DNA of 64,000 bases. It comes from an uncultured Lachnospiraceae bacterium. GTDB taxonomy: Bacteria; Bacillota; Clostridia; Lachnospirales; Lachnospiraceae. Positions 52,665-60,605 of the stretch are shown here, one piece after another. Numbering within the stretch: the first letter of the stretch is position 1; every line of letters begins with the position of its first letter. The notes below the pieces were generated by a model that saw nothing but the letters and a program-made list of their open reading frames with translations, was not told where the DNA came from and did no database searches. The translations under genes were made by a program, and so were the position numbers. The stretch covers positions 1 through 64,000 of the forward strand of contig CAJTOK010000009.1 of assembly GCA_910577825.1 (NCBI GenBank), given 5' to 3'.

Positions 52665-53057
52665 TTAACAGTCCCCCTGGCAGATTCTGTTCTTCTGGTA
52701 TCCTTTTTTTATATCATCTGTATAAAGGCTGGTATCAAAAGGCAAATACAGCCCGTTTCTGGCAGGAATTATCTCAAAAACGCCATCATCTGTAAATCTA
52801 ATATTTTCCATACGTCCTGCAGCTTTCTTTATTTGTCCGGGAGCAGGTTTTATAATTCCTTCACTTCTCATTTTTGGTATCTGCATTTTTTTATAAAATT
52901 CCTGTATATCCACGGTTGTAAACTGTTTTATCCCATAATAGTAAAACATAAGTATAATCTGTTCCATCTGGCAGCTAAACGGATAACAGACAAAATCCAC
53001 ATCTGGTGATTTACAGTAATAAGAAACTTCTGCCATATTTAACTTTGTCCAGTCCAT
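52665..53057 (-). CDS. Hypothetical protein, first gene of the CHAP/two-component operon
   Basis: 130-aa protein with no signal peptide or membrane segment and six cysteines (SYYCKSPDVDFVCYPFSCQ near the start, RICQGDC at the end). The middle, RSEGIIKPAPGQIKKAAGRMENIRFTDDGVFEIIP, is basic. I recognise no family. GGAGG (in CTGGAGGAAATTC) precedes its ATG. The CHAP amidase follows after 5 nt, and the pair may work together, for example as secreted enzyme and intracellular partner, but that is only a guess from position. Confidence 0.7.
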   Translation of the reverse strand: MDWTKLNMAEVSYYCKSPDVDFVCYPFSCQMEQIILMFYYYGIKQFTTVDIQEFYKKMQIPKMRSEGIIKPAPGQIKKAAGRMENIRFTDDGVFEIIPARNGLYLPFDTSLYTDDIKKGYQKNRICQGDC

Positions 53058-53090
53058 GAATTTCCTCCAGCTTATTTTTATATGTATTTT

Positions 53091-53219
53091 TTAAAGCATT
53101 ATTATTTTACCACTTTTTTTTACTGGAATCCATAGTTCTGTATAATAATTTTCATCTTGTACCCTTTTAGGATATTTATCTGGCAAATATCTTAAAACAC
53201 CCCCTGGACATAAGTGCAT
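53091..53219 (-). pseudogene. Remnant of a GyrI-like/effector-binding domain gene (3' end)
   Basis: A 42-codon frame ends in YPKRVQDENYYTELWIPVKK followed by a short tail and TAA. The pattern ...YxTELWIPVKK is the closing strand of GyrI-like (AraC effector-binding) domains. The beginning coincides with the stem-loop at 53196-53255 and lacks a ribosome site, so this is taken as a decayed gene end. The rest of the 221-nt gap (53058-53278) holds only that stem-loop. Confidence 0.45.
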
Positions 53220-53255
53220 TTTGCATAATTATACACTAATGTCCAGGAGGTTTTT
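53196..53255 (-). terminator. Long stem-loop after the lipoprotein gene
   Basis: CCTGGACAT pairs with ATGTCCAGG, extended inward by AGTG/CACT and outward by the A/T-rich flanks, about 24 nt beyond the stop at 53279. A TGTTTT tail follows on the minus strand and T5 on the plus strand. It probably ends the lipoprotein transcript. Confidence 0.6.
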
Positions 53256-53278
53256 AAAAATTACAGGAAAAGATAAAC

Positions 53279-53752
53279 TTATCTTTTATTATTTGTTTTA
53301 TTATCATTACTTGTTGTCCCGTTATTATCATCTGTCCTGTTTGTAGTGCCTCCTTTATTATCCCCTTTGGAAGCATCATTATTTTTATCATTTATATTAT
53401 CATCATTGGTATCTGCACCAGTACCTGTGCTGCCTGTGCCAGTACCTGTACCACCCGTTGTTCCTGTGCTGCCTGTGCCATTGCCAGTACCGCCTGTTGT
53501 ACCTGTGCCGCCATTATCATTGCCTGTCAGGTCATCTACAGCATCGCCTGCACCGTCGATAATGTCGTCTGCACCGTCTTCGAGGTCATCAACAACACTG
53601 TCATCCCTGCTGCCATTGTCATTATTTCCATTAGCTCCGTTTGTTGTATCAGGGGATGTAGCAGAATTATTGTTATTCCTGTTGCCACATCCACTAAAAA
53701 GCATAACTGACAGTGACATTGCCGTAATAAATAAATAAGCTTTTTTTCTCAT
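53279..53752 (-). CDS. Low-complexity surface lipoprotein
   Basis: 157 aa. Residues 1-22 are a lipoprotein signal peptide with lipobox LFSGC. The mature chain is almost wholly Gly, Thr, Asn, Asp and Ser: an Asp-rich segment (VVDDLEDGADDIIDGAGDAV) then repeats of GTGSTGTTGGTG type and a polar, Asn-rich tail. Such chains are thought to be flexible spacers; no catalytic domain is present. The corresponding DNA (about 53400-53520) is a GC-rich imperfect repeat, prone to length change. Proteins with this look are common in Lachnospiraceae, but I cannot give a role. Confidence 0.75.
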   Translation of the reverse strand: MRKKAYLFITAMSLSVMLFSGCGNRNNNNSATSPDTTNGANGNNDNGSRDDSVVDDLEDGADDIIDGAGDAVDDLTGNDNGGTGTTGGTGNGTGSTGTTGGTGTGTGSTGTGADTNDDNINDKNNDASKGDNKGGTTNRTDDNNGTTSNDNKTNNKR

Positions 53753-53881
53753 ATTTTCTCCCTTTCTGTTATTTTGATAATTATTTTTGCACCATTAGTA
53801 TGGCACAAGGAGAAAATATTATTCCGGCTTTTATAACCAGCACAGCAAATACTGGAATTTTAATATTATTTTTATTATTTA

Positions 53882-55426
53882 TTATCCAGCAAATTTCTGG
53901 ACTTTTTCAAATTCATCAAGTATTTCCCTGCCTGGTGCTTTTGTACAAAGGCTAAATACAATTATAAATAAAAAGCTAATTGCAAACCCAACAAGAAGTG
54001 AGTAAATTCCTGTTGCTGCATATATTGTCTGCCCTCCTGCAAGTGGTATATAATCCCATATAATAACTGTAAGCCCTCCTGATACAATACCTGCAACTGC
54101 ACCATAAAGGTTTGTCCTTTTCCAGAAAAGTGATGCAACAACTACAGGCCCGAATGCAGAGCCAAGCCCTGCCCACGCATCAGATACAAGCCCCATTATG
54201 CTGCTTTCAGGGTCCCATGCTATTATAAATGCAAGCATTGCTACTGCTATAACTGTAATCCTGCTTACCTGCAGTACTTTTTTATCATCTGCATCCGGCT
54301 TTACTATATTTTTGTAGATATCCTTTGATACAGAAGAAGCACATACTAAAAGCTGTGAATCTGCAGTAGACATTATTGCAGCAAGTATGCCGCATATAAA
54401 AATACCGCCAATAAATGGAAGTGCAAGGTTATTATTAAATACACTGTTTATCATCTGTATAAATACATTTTCGGAGTCTTCAAGTACATTGCTTCCAAAG
54501 TATGCCCTGCCAAGTACACCTATAATACAGGCAGAAACCAGTGATAAAAAGCACCATATAATGGCAACTGCACTTGATTTTTTAAGTTCTTTCTCGTTTT
54601 TTACTGCCATAAAGCGTACAAGTATATGTGGCATCCCGCAATATCCAAGCCCCCATGCAAGCTGCGAAAGTATGTCAATAAACCTGTATGGCTTTCCTCC
54701 ATTGGAAAAAAGGCTCATATAATCATTATAATACCCATCTGGTGTATAACCTGTAATCCCGCTTGCCACAATCTGTTCTTTAAAACTTCCATCAATAAAT
54801 GAATATGCCAGTATTGGAACAACCATAAGCCCGGCAAGCATAAGCATTCCCTGTATAAAGTCTGTTGTACATACGGCAAGGAAACCGCCAAGAAATGTAT
54901 AAATAAGAATTACCACTGCGCCTATTGCAAGTGCAATATGGTAGTCAATCCCAAATACTGCATTAAAAAGCTTTCCTCCTGATGCCAGCGCAGAAGCTGT
55001 ATAAACAAGGAAAAATATTACTATTACTATTGATGATATTGTTAAAATTACTTTTTTCCTGTCATGGTACCTGTTCTCAAAAAATTCCGGCAGCGTCATT
55101 GAATTGCCCGCAATTATTGTATAACGCCTTAACCTTTTTGATATAAAAAGCCAGTTACATACAGTCCCAATAAATAAACCTATGGCAATCCATGCCTGCC
55201 CCGTCCCAAGTGCATATATTGAACCAGGAAGCCCCATAAGCAGCCAGCCGCTCATGTCAGATGCCTGTGCGGAAAGGGCGGCAACCCATCCGCCAAGCCC
55301 TCTGCCGCCAAGGAAATAGTCCTCTGTGCTTGAAGTCTTTTTCATTGACCAGATTCCTATGCCAATTAAAACAGCAAGATAAAGTACAAATGCAGTTAAT
55401 ACTGCAATAGTGCTTGTTGGTAACAT
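53882..55426 (-). CDS. putP: Sodium/proline symporter
   Basis: 514-aa SSF-family transporter with about 13 membrane segments. The N-terminal KKTSSTEDYFLGGRGLGGWVAALSAQASDMSGWLLMG and GLGYCGMPHILVRFMAVK are characteristic of PutP, as are FICGILAAIMSTADSQLL and the following SVSKDIYKN. It imports proline with Na+ for nutrition or osmoprotection. It is monocistronic; the 129-nt gap after it (53753-53881) contains only AT-rich imperfect pairing. Confidence 0.93.
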   Translation of the reverse strand: MLPTSTIAVLTAFVLYLAVLIGIGIWSMKKTSSTEDYFLGGRGLGGWVAALSAQASDMSGWLLMGLPGSIYALGTGQAWIAIGLFIGTVCNWLFISKRLRRYTIIAGNSMTLPEFFENRYHDRKKVILTISSIVIVIFFLVYTASALASGGKLFNAVFGIDYHIALAIGAVVILIYTFLGGFLAVCTTDFIQGMLMLAGLMVVPILAYSFIDGSFKEQIVASGITGYTPDGYYNDYMSLFSNGGKPYRFIDILSQLAWGLGYCGMPHILVRFMAVKNEKELKKSSAVAIIWCFLSLVSACIIGVLGRAYFGSNVLEDSENVFIQMINSVFNNNLALPFIGGIFICGILAAIMSTADSQLLVCASSVSKDIYKNIVKPDADDKKVLQVSRITVIAVAMLAFIIAWDPESSIMGLVSDAWAGLGSAFGPVVVASLFWKRTNLYGAVAGIVSGGLTVIIWDYIPLAGGQTIYAATGIYSLLVGFAISFLFIIVFSLCTKAPGREILDEFEKVQKFAG

Positions 55427-55482
55427 GTTAATTCTCCTTATATAATTTACTTTATTTTATCTTTTATTATTATTTCTTACAA

Positions 55483-56862
55483 TTATCTTTTGCCAATTTC
55501 TTTAAATTCCTTATGTACACCGATAAATTTATATGCCGGGCGTATTATTTTGCCTTTATTTACAATTTCTTCAAGACGGTGTGCGCTCCAGCCTGAAATT
55601 CTTGAAATGGCAAACAAAGGTGTAAAAAGTTCTTCTGGTATGCCAAGTATTGAATATATAAACCCGCTGTAGAAGTCAACATTGGCACATACAGGTTTAA
55701 GCACATGGTTTCTTCCCATTATAAGCTCTTTGGCTATACGCTCAACCGTTGTGTGGAGATGGAACTCTGCAGTTGCTTCTTCTCCCTTTGCCTTTGCAAG
55801 CCTTCCGGCATAGTCTTTAAGTATTCTGGCACGTGGGTCTGATAAGGTATATACAGCATGGCCTATGCCATATATAAGCCCCGAACCGTCGAATGCTTCT
55901 TTTCTTAGTATTTTTTTAAGGTATTCCCTTATTTCATCTTCATCATTTATATCACATACATTTTCATGCAGCTCTTTAAACATCTGCTGTACTTTCAGGT
56001 TAGCACCGCCATGGCGCGGCCCTTTTAATGAAGCTATTGACGCTGCAACCGCTGAATATGTATCTGTTCCAGATGAAGTTACTACATGGTTTGTAAACGT
56101 GGAGTTATTACCGCCTCCATGTTCTGCATGGAGTACAAGCGCAGCATCAAGGACCCTTGCTTCAAGCTGTGTATATTTCCCGTCAGGCCTTAACATATGA
56201 AGGATATTTTCTGCAATAGAAAATCCCTGCAGGGGCGGTTTTATTACAAGGTTGTCAAAATAAGTAAAATGGCGGTAGGCATGGTAATTATAAACAGATA
56301 TAAGCGGAAGCTTGGCTATTAACTGTAACGACTGCCTAAGTACATTAGATGCAGATATATCATCCGGGTTTGCATCATATGAATACAATGTAAGTACACT
56401 TTTCTGAAGCCCGTTCATAAGGTTTGCACTTGGTGCTTTCATAATTACATCCCTTACAAATGTACCTGAAAGCTCTTCAAGGCTTCCTAATACCCCGGTA
56501 AAAACTTTAAGCTGTGCTTCTGTTGGAAGTTCACCAAATAAAAGCAGGTATGTGGTTTCCTCAAATGCAAATCTTTTTGACATATCATTCCCGACAAGGC
56601 TGTTTACATCATACCCCTGGTAATACAGCCGTCCGTCAGCAGGTTCTTTCACACCTCCCACAACATCATAACCAGTTACATCAGATATCTCTGTAAGCCC
56701 TGTAAGCACACCTTTTCCTGTACTGTCACGCAGGCCTCTTTTAACATCATATTCCTGGTAAAGGCTTAAATCAATCTGGCTTGATGACATACATTCTTCT
56801 ACAAGCCCGTCAAACTCTGCATCAAGCCTTTCGCTTAAAGCCATCATAGAATAATTATCCAT
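55483..56862 (-). CDS. Citrate (Si)-synthase / 2-methylcitrate synthase family
   Basis: 459-aa enzyme condensing oxaloacetate with acetyl-CoA (or a related acyl-CoA). Active-site blocks are VLHAEHGGGNNSTFTN (His), KGPRHGGANLKV, GIGHAVYTLSDPRA (second His) and the late ANVDFYSGFIY (Asp). The start ATG at 56862 (MDNYSMM) is 8 nt after GGAGG; the longer frame to 56895 would place that site inside the gene. It is preceded by a long leader (about 140 nt) with tandem palindromes that may be GntR-type operators or an RNA structure. In Clostridia this enzyme feeds 2-oxoglutarate and glutamate synthesis; no other TCA gene is adjacent. Confidence 0.94.
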   Translation of the reverse strand: MDNYSMMALSERLDAEFDGLVEECMSSSQIDLSLYQEYDVKRGLRDSTGKGVLTGLTEISDVTGYDVVGGVKEPADGRLYYQGYDVNSLVGNDMSKRFAFEETTYLLLFGELPTEAQLKVFTGVLGSLEELSGTFVRDVIMKAPSANLMNGLQKSVLTLYSYDANPDDISASNVLRQSLQLIAKLPLISVYNYHAYRHFTYFDNLVIKPPLQGFSIAENILHMLRPDGKYTQLEARVLDAALVLHAEHGGGNNSTFTNHVVTSSGTDTYSAVAASIASLKGPRHGGANLKVQQMFKELHENVCDINDEDEIREYLKKILRKEAFDGSGLIYGIGHAVYTLSDPRARILKDYAGRLAKAKGEEATAEFHLHTTVERIAKELIMGRNHVLKPVCANVDFYSGFIYSILGIPEELFTPLFAISRISGWSAHRLEEIVNKGKIIRPAYKFIGVHKEFKEIGKR

Positions 56863-56938
56863 AAACAGCACCTCCATATATAATATTTGCAACATTATAA
56901 ATTTTCACTGCACCAGTATATTACTACATTTCTGGTTT

Positions 56939-56975
56939 TATATGTATACATATATAATTGTATTCTTGTATACAA
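56939..56975. promoter_or_regulatory. Tandem GntR-like palindromes in the citrate synthase leader
   Basis: Two perfect palindromes, TATATGTATACATATA (56939-56954) and TTGTATACAA (56966-56975), lie 24 bp apart centre to centre. Both contain GTATAC and fit the general N-GT-N-AC-N form of GntR-family operators. Together with the flanking TCTGGTTTT (56931-56939) / AAAACCAGA (56980-56988) they could also fold in RNA as an outer helix holding two hairpins. They lie downstream of the predicted promoter at 57013-57042. The rest of the 345-nt gap 56863-57207 has only the two promoters. Confidence 0.5.
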
Positions 56976-57012
56976 TCCAAAAACCAGAACCCCCTTTTAT
57001 AACAACTATTAT

Positions 57013-57042
57013 ACTATACCCCAAACTACATGTCTTAGTCAA
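57013..57042 (-). promoter_or_regulatory. Promoter of citrate synthase gene
   Basis: On the minus strand TTGACT (57037-57042), 18 nt, TATAGT (57013-57018), the latter running into a further TATAAT. The start point would be near 57005, giving a leader of about 140 nt. Confidence 0.6.
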
Positions 57043-57129
57043 GTCCAGTACTGCGCATTTCTATGTCTGTTTCACAAATTGCTGCTGGCTGCGGTATGGA
57101 TGGTAACTTTTTACAGCCGGCAAAAATAA

Positions 57130-57158
57130 TTGACACATTTGCAAAAGAATAGTAAAAT
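57130..57158 (+). promoter_or_regulatory. Promoter of the shikimate-kinase-like gene
   Basis: Consensus TTGACA (57130-57135), a 17-nt spacer and TAAAAT (57153-57158), about 50 nt before the start codon at 57208. Confidence 0.75.
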
Positions 57159-57207
57159 ACCAGCAAATATATATAAATAATACAGAACAAGCATTTTGGG
57201 AGAATAT

Positions 57208-57702
57208 ATGGATAATATTATACTTATTGGCATGCCTGGCGCTGGCAAAAGTACAGTTGGTGTTGTACTTGCCAAAGCAGCTGGCTATAAATTTATTGAT
57301 ACTGATTTAGTTATACAGGAAGACCAGGGAATGGTCCTGCAGGATATTATAGAAAAATATGGCACAGCAGGGTTTAATACTATTGAAAATAATGTTATAA
57401 GTTCTATACATACGGATAAATCAGTTATTGCAACTGGCGGAAGTGCTGTTTATGGAAAAGAAGCAATGCAGAATTTAAAAGCTGCTGGCAGGGTTTTATA
57501 TCTTGAGCTTCCTTATAAGGACATTAAAAGAAGGCTTGGCAATTTAGAAAAACGTGGTGTTTCAATGGAAAAAGGCCAGACCCTGGAAGAGTTATATAAC
57601 GAAAGAGTACCCCTTTATGAAAAATATGCGGATAAGGTTATACACTGCCATGGGCTGCAGATACGTGAAATAACAGGATTAATAATAAAAGAGGCATTAT
57701 AG
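57208..57702 (+). CDS. Shikimate-kinase-like P-loop kinase
   Basis: 164-aa kinase with P-loop GMPGAGKSTVG, FIDTDLVIQE (shikimate-binding Asp type) and ERVPLYEKYAD (the Arg of the C-terminal substrate site). Two usual features differ: the FR of the shikimate site is FN (GFNTIENNV), and the GGG loop is GGSAV. A clostridial subgroup has this form and is still annotated as shikimate kinase, but its substrate is unproven. GGGAG lies 5 nt before the ATG at 57208; the frame also opens at a TTG at 57196, inside the ribosome site. No other aro genes adjoin. Confidence 0.75.
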   Translation: MDNIILIGMPGAGKSTVGVVLAKAAGYKFIDTDLVIQEDQGMVLQDIIEKYGTAGFNTIENNVISSIHTDKSVIATGGSAVYGKEAMQNLKAAGRVLYLELPYKDIKRRLGNLEKRGVSMEKGQTLEELYNERVPLYEKYADKVIHCHGLQIREITGLIIKEAL

Positions 57703-57710
57703 CCTCTTTT
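57687..57710. terminator. Bidirectional terminator overlapping a stop codon
   Basis: AAAAGAGGC (57687-57695) pairs with GCCTCTTTT (57702-57710) around a 6-nt loop; the TAG stop of the kinase gene (57700-57702) lies in the loop and stem. T-rich tails occur on both strands, so it also ends the convergent vanW transcript. Confidence 0.85.
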
Positions 57711-57735
57711 ATTATTGTCTGTTATAAAATATCTG

Positions 57736-59073
57736 TCAGCTCTCTGCCCTGTATGTATCAGTATGCAGGAATTTGGATTCTTTTAGCTGCCCGCCTTTAT
57801 ATATATCAAGGTATGCCTCCGCTTTAAGGCTTGAAAGCTGTACTGCACGTGGCTTGTAACTGTAATCCCCCAGCACCCCTTCATATGATACTATCTGGAA
57901 TGTAAGTGTATTTCCCTGTGTGAAAGCTTTTATAATAATTGGCACATCATATGTATTCTCTACTACAAGGTCTTTAACGCCTTCTGAAATTGCTGCATCA
58001 AGCCCGAGAGGGACATAATGTACTGGCATACTGTGCGGAAGCCTTGTTACTGGTATTATGCCTGCCATAAGCAGGGCATTATAAGCTGTGGTGGATACCT
58101 GGCATATGCCGCCGCCTTCTGTCTGCACTACCTGCCCGTTAAGGTAAGAGCCAGCTGCCTGGAAGCCCTGCCCGTCTGAACTGTCATGTATAGCCTTGTC
58201 AAAAGAAACCCTTTCACCTGGCAGCAGGAACGTCCCGTTAATACGTGAAGCCCCGACCTGGATATTATGCCCCCTGCTTGAAGAACTGACAAAGCTTGTA
58301 GAAAATTCACTTATAACTGTATTGACTTTTTTAAGGTCATCTTTCTTCCATTCAGGTTTAACGGCTGTTGTCTTATACTGGGCTTTAAAGTTTTCCCTGG
58401 ATTCTGACTTCAGGTACTTTTTAAGTTCTTTTTTAATCTTATCCAGTCCAAGAGCCCTGCCCTCTTCCTGTTTTATAATGCTGCCATCTTTGCTGATTCT
58501 TGCATTGGTAACAGCTTTTACATGGTTTTCATCTAACTTTCTGGTAAATTCATTAAGCTTCTTTTTATTGTATTTACATTCTATATCTACTGAATATTCC
58601 GAAGGGCTGCTTCCACCATTAATAATATTATACTGTTCCTGCATTCCCTTGTCCTTATCCATGTTGACAATAATATTTGCAATCTTTTCCTCTTCACCAA
58701 GCTGGAATTTTGAACCATCAGAAGCTTTATAAAAAATATTCTCCCCAAGCTTTTTCATTGAGTAATTATATTTCCTGCCATCGACAGTTATTTTTACTTT
58801 CCTGTCTTTGTAAACCCGGCTTTCTGTTTTAAGGACTTTTGCAATTTCTTCTACGGTCATGCCTGATAAATCCATATCACCAAACATTTTATTTCCATAA
58901 GAAATTTCACTGTAGCTCCCTACTACCCCCTCACGGCGTTTAAGTTCAGCTGCTGCCGCCTTGGCTTCTTTCTGTTTTGTATAATAATTAAAACCATACA
59001 CCCCGCCCAGGATTGCGGCAGCACATATACCCATTGTGCCTGCTATAGCTAATATTTTATACAGCTTTTTCAT
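57736..59073 (-). CDS. VanW-family protein with peptidoglycan-binding-like domain
   Basis: 445-aa membrane-anchored wall protein: one N-terminal membrane segment (about 9-29), a PG_binding_4-type region (about 65-235) and a VanW domain with GGGICQVSTTAYNALLMAGI, HSMPVHYVPLGLDAAISEG and ENTYDVPIIIKAF. VanW occurs in some vancomycin-resistance clusters without a known function, and such chromosomal copies are common in Clostridia; no van genes adjoin, so resistance should not be inferred. It shares the PG_binding_4 type with the L,D-transpeptidase at 21768-23291. Confidence 0.9.
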   Translation of the reverse strand: MKKLYKILAIAGTMGICAAAILGGVYGFNYYTKQKEAKAAAAELKRREGVVGSYSEISYGNKMFGDMDLSGMTVEEIAKVLKTESRVYKDRKVKITVDGRKYNYSMKKLGENIFYKASDGSKFQLGEEEKIANIIVNMDKDKGMQEQYNIINGGSSPSEYSVDIECKYNKKKLNEFTRKLDENHVKAVTNARISKDGSIIKQEEGRALGLDKIKKELKKYLKSESRENFKAQYKTTAVKPEWKKDDLKKVNTVISEFSTSFVSSSSRGHNIQVGASRINGTFLLPGERVSFDKAIHDSSDGQGFQAAGSYLNGQVVQTEGGGICQVSTTAYNALLMAGIIPVTRLPHSMPVHYVPLGLDAAISEGVKDLVVENTYDVPIIIKAFTQGNTLTFQIVSYEGVLGDYSYKPRAVQLSSLKAEAYLDIYKGGQLKESKFLHTDTYRAES

Positions 59074-59265
59074 AATAAATCATACCTTTCCCAAGATTAA
59101 CCACATATGTGCAGTAACCCTGTTTTTGCCTAAAATCCAAACGTACATTTTGTATAGTAACATATAAATGTTACAAATCTTTAGCATTTATATTAATTCT
59201 TTTTAATTACAATCCTGTATCATAAAAGCATCTAAAAAGTATCAAATAAAAAATATTATATTACT

Positions 59266-60483
59266 TTACCTGGAATTAAGAATTGCCTCCAGCTCTGCAA
59301 TTTTACTAATTAATTCTGCAATTTTATCATTCTGGGCAGTTATTTTGTCATTCTGGGCAGTTATTTTGTCATTCTGGGCAGTTATTTTGTCATTCTGGGC
59401 GGTTATTTTGTCATTCTGGGCGGTTATCATATCATTCTGGGCGGCGATTTCATTTTTTTGTAATATTATCATATTAGCCTGGGCGGCGATTTCATTCTTC
59501 TGGGCGGTTATCATATCTGCCTGTGTTCTTATCTCCATCTGCGATTTTTCAAATACTGTCACAGTTTCACTACCTCCTTTATCAATGGACTGTTTAGCAT
59601 AAAATTCAAAACGCTCTTCATTAGTAATGTTTGTAGATAATAATAAATTCAAATCATTTAAAACATCAAAATTGTATTCACCTTTATAACCATCTTTGCC
59701 AGACCGGACAGCATTTTCAATATCTTTAACAGATATCATTATTATGCTTATTAAGTCACCATCATCAAATTTATGCCGGTTAGTATAAATTGAATCCCTG
59801 CCAGATTTATCTTTTGTACAGTACCTGTATTCTTTTTCAGGCTGCATACTATACCTTAGTACAGGTTCTCTTATACCAGGCACAGGACGTTCATAACAAA
59901 TCCATACACTGTAAACTTTCCTGATTTTATGGTATTCCTCTTCTGTCTGCAGTTCTGTTGCTAAAAGCACTGCTCCATAATAAACTGCCCTGGCAATTAA
60001 TGAATATGATTCATCACGCTCCTCTGAATATGATTCTTGTGACGTCTGTGGTTCTGTATCAATACGCAAGCGTAATTCCCCTGAATTATCATATTCTATT
60101 ACAAGGTCTAACCGTATATCTTTTGTTTCAGGACTTCCGTATTCAGTAGATTCCTGTCCCAGAAATTCCCTGCCTCCTGTGCAGCGTTTAAATTCCTCAA
60201 GGCTTATGCCTTCCAGTTCTTTTATTACACGTGATAATAGGAATCCTGTAAAATTTGTAAATTTTAACAGGCCTTTCATGCTTTTGTCATGTGAATATTT
60301 GGTTTCTTGTCTACTGGTGTTTTTTGTAATTTCACCAGGTTTCTGGTATAAACTGTTAATATTATTACGCAGTTCAAACATGCTACATGACGGGCTGCAC
60401 CCAGAATCTGTTATTTTTCCAGCATTGCAGTAACAGTTGTTATTTACAGTATTAAAGTACCTGCAGTTTTCTTTGTAAAACAT
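59266..60483 (-). CDS. PD-(D/E)XK-nuclease-like (Rpn/PDDEXK_2-related) protein with coiled-coil repeats
   Basis: 405 aa. The N-terminus is Cys-rich (six Cys in the first 33 residues: ENCRYF, NCYCNAG, GCSPSC), unusual and possibly metal-binding. Residues ~120-300 resemble the core of transposase-related PD-(D/E)XK proteins (IRLDLVIEYDN, then RLRIDTEPQ with D-x-E, and VYSVWICYE), but the lysine of the catalytic motif is replaced by Gln, as in Rpn-type proteins. The C-terminal ~90 residues are a coiled coil of heptads, ITAQNDK repeated five times, encoded by a 21-bp DNA repeat (59328-59516). Nuclease activity is uncertain. It is a single gene, 190 nt from vanW. Confidence 0.65.
   Translation of the reverse strand: MFYKENCRYFNTVNNNCYCNAGKITDSGCSPSCSMFELRNNINSLYQKPGEITKNTSRQETKYSHDKSMKGLLKFTNFTGFLLSRVIKELEGISLEEFKRCTGGREFLGQESTEYGSPETKDIRLDLVIEYDNSGELRLRIDTEPQTSQESYSEERDESYSLIARAVYYGAVLLATELQTEEEYHKIRKVYSVWICYERPVPGIREPVLRYSMQPEKEYRYCTKDKSGRDSIYTNRHKFDDGDLISIIMISVKDIENAVRSGKDGYKGEYNFDVLNDLNLLLSTNITNEERFEFYAKQSIDKGGSETVTVFEKSQMEIRTQADMITAQKNEIAAQANMIILQKNEIAAQNDMITAQNDKITAQNDKITAQNDKITAQNDKITAQNDKIAELISKIAELEAILNSR
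59328..59516 (-). repeat. 21-bp coding tandem repeat (about nine units)
   Basis: Units of 21 bp containing CATTCTGGGC (plus strand) run from 59328. The first three are identical, the fourth differs by one base, and the later ones diverge progressively to 59516. Because 21 is a multiple of three and of the seven-residue heptad, gain or loss of units keeps the frame and only changes coiled-coil length. Confidence 0.9.
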
Positions 60484-60554
60484 AAATATGCTCCCTTCTG
60501 GTAATATAATAGCATATATTGTATTTATTGTCTAACATTTAGAGAGGCCATTAT

Positions 60555-60586
60555 AAAAAGGCTGCCCATAATATATACGGACAGCC
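60555..60586 (-). terminator. Terminator of the carAB operon
   Basis: On the minus strand GGCTG/CAGCC with an inner CC/GG pair is followed by T5 and AT-rich sequence, 20 nt past the carB stop. Confidence 0.75.
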
Positions 60587-60605
60587 CTGGTATTAGTGTT
60601 TTTAT

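Noticed and set aside
56887..57129. Plus-strand 80-codon frame in the citrate synthase leader
   Set aside because: Low-complexity AT-rich sequence without a ribosome site, crossing the predicted promoter and palindromes of the other strand.
57736..59073. Reading vanW as evidence of a vancomycin-resistance cluster
   Set aside because: No vanH/A/X, ligase or VanRS genes are nearby; stand-alone vanW genes are frequent in Clostridia.
59328..59516. Regular 21-bp repeats that could be mistaken for a CRISPR array
   Set aside because: Units abut without spacers, are in frame in a long coding sequence and encode a coiled-coil heptad.
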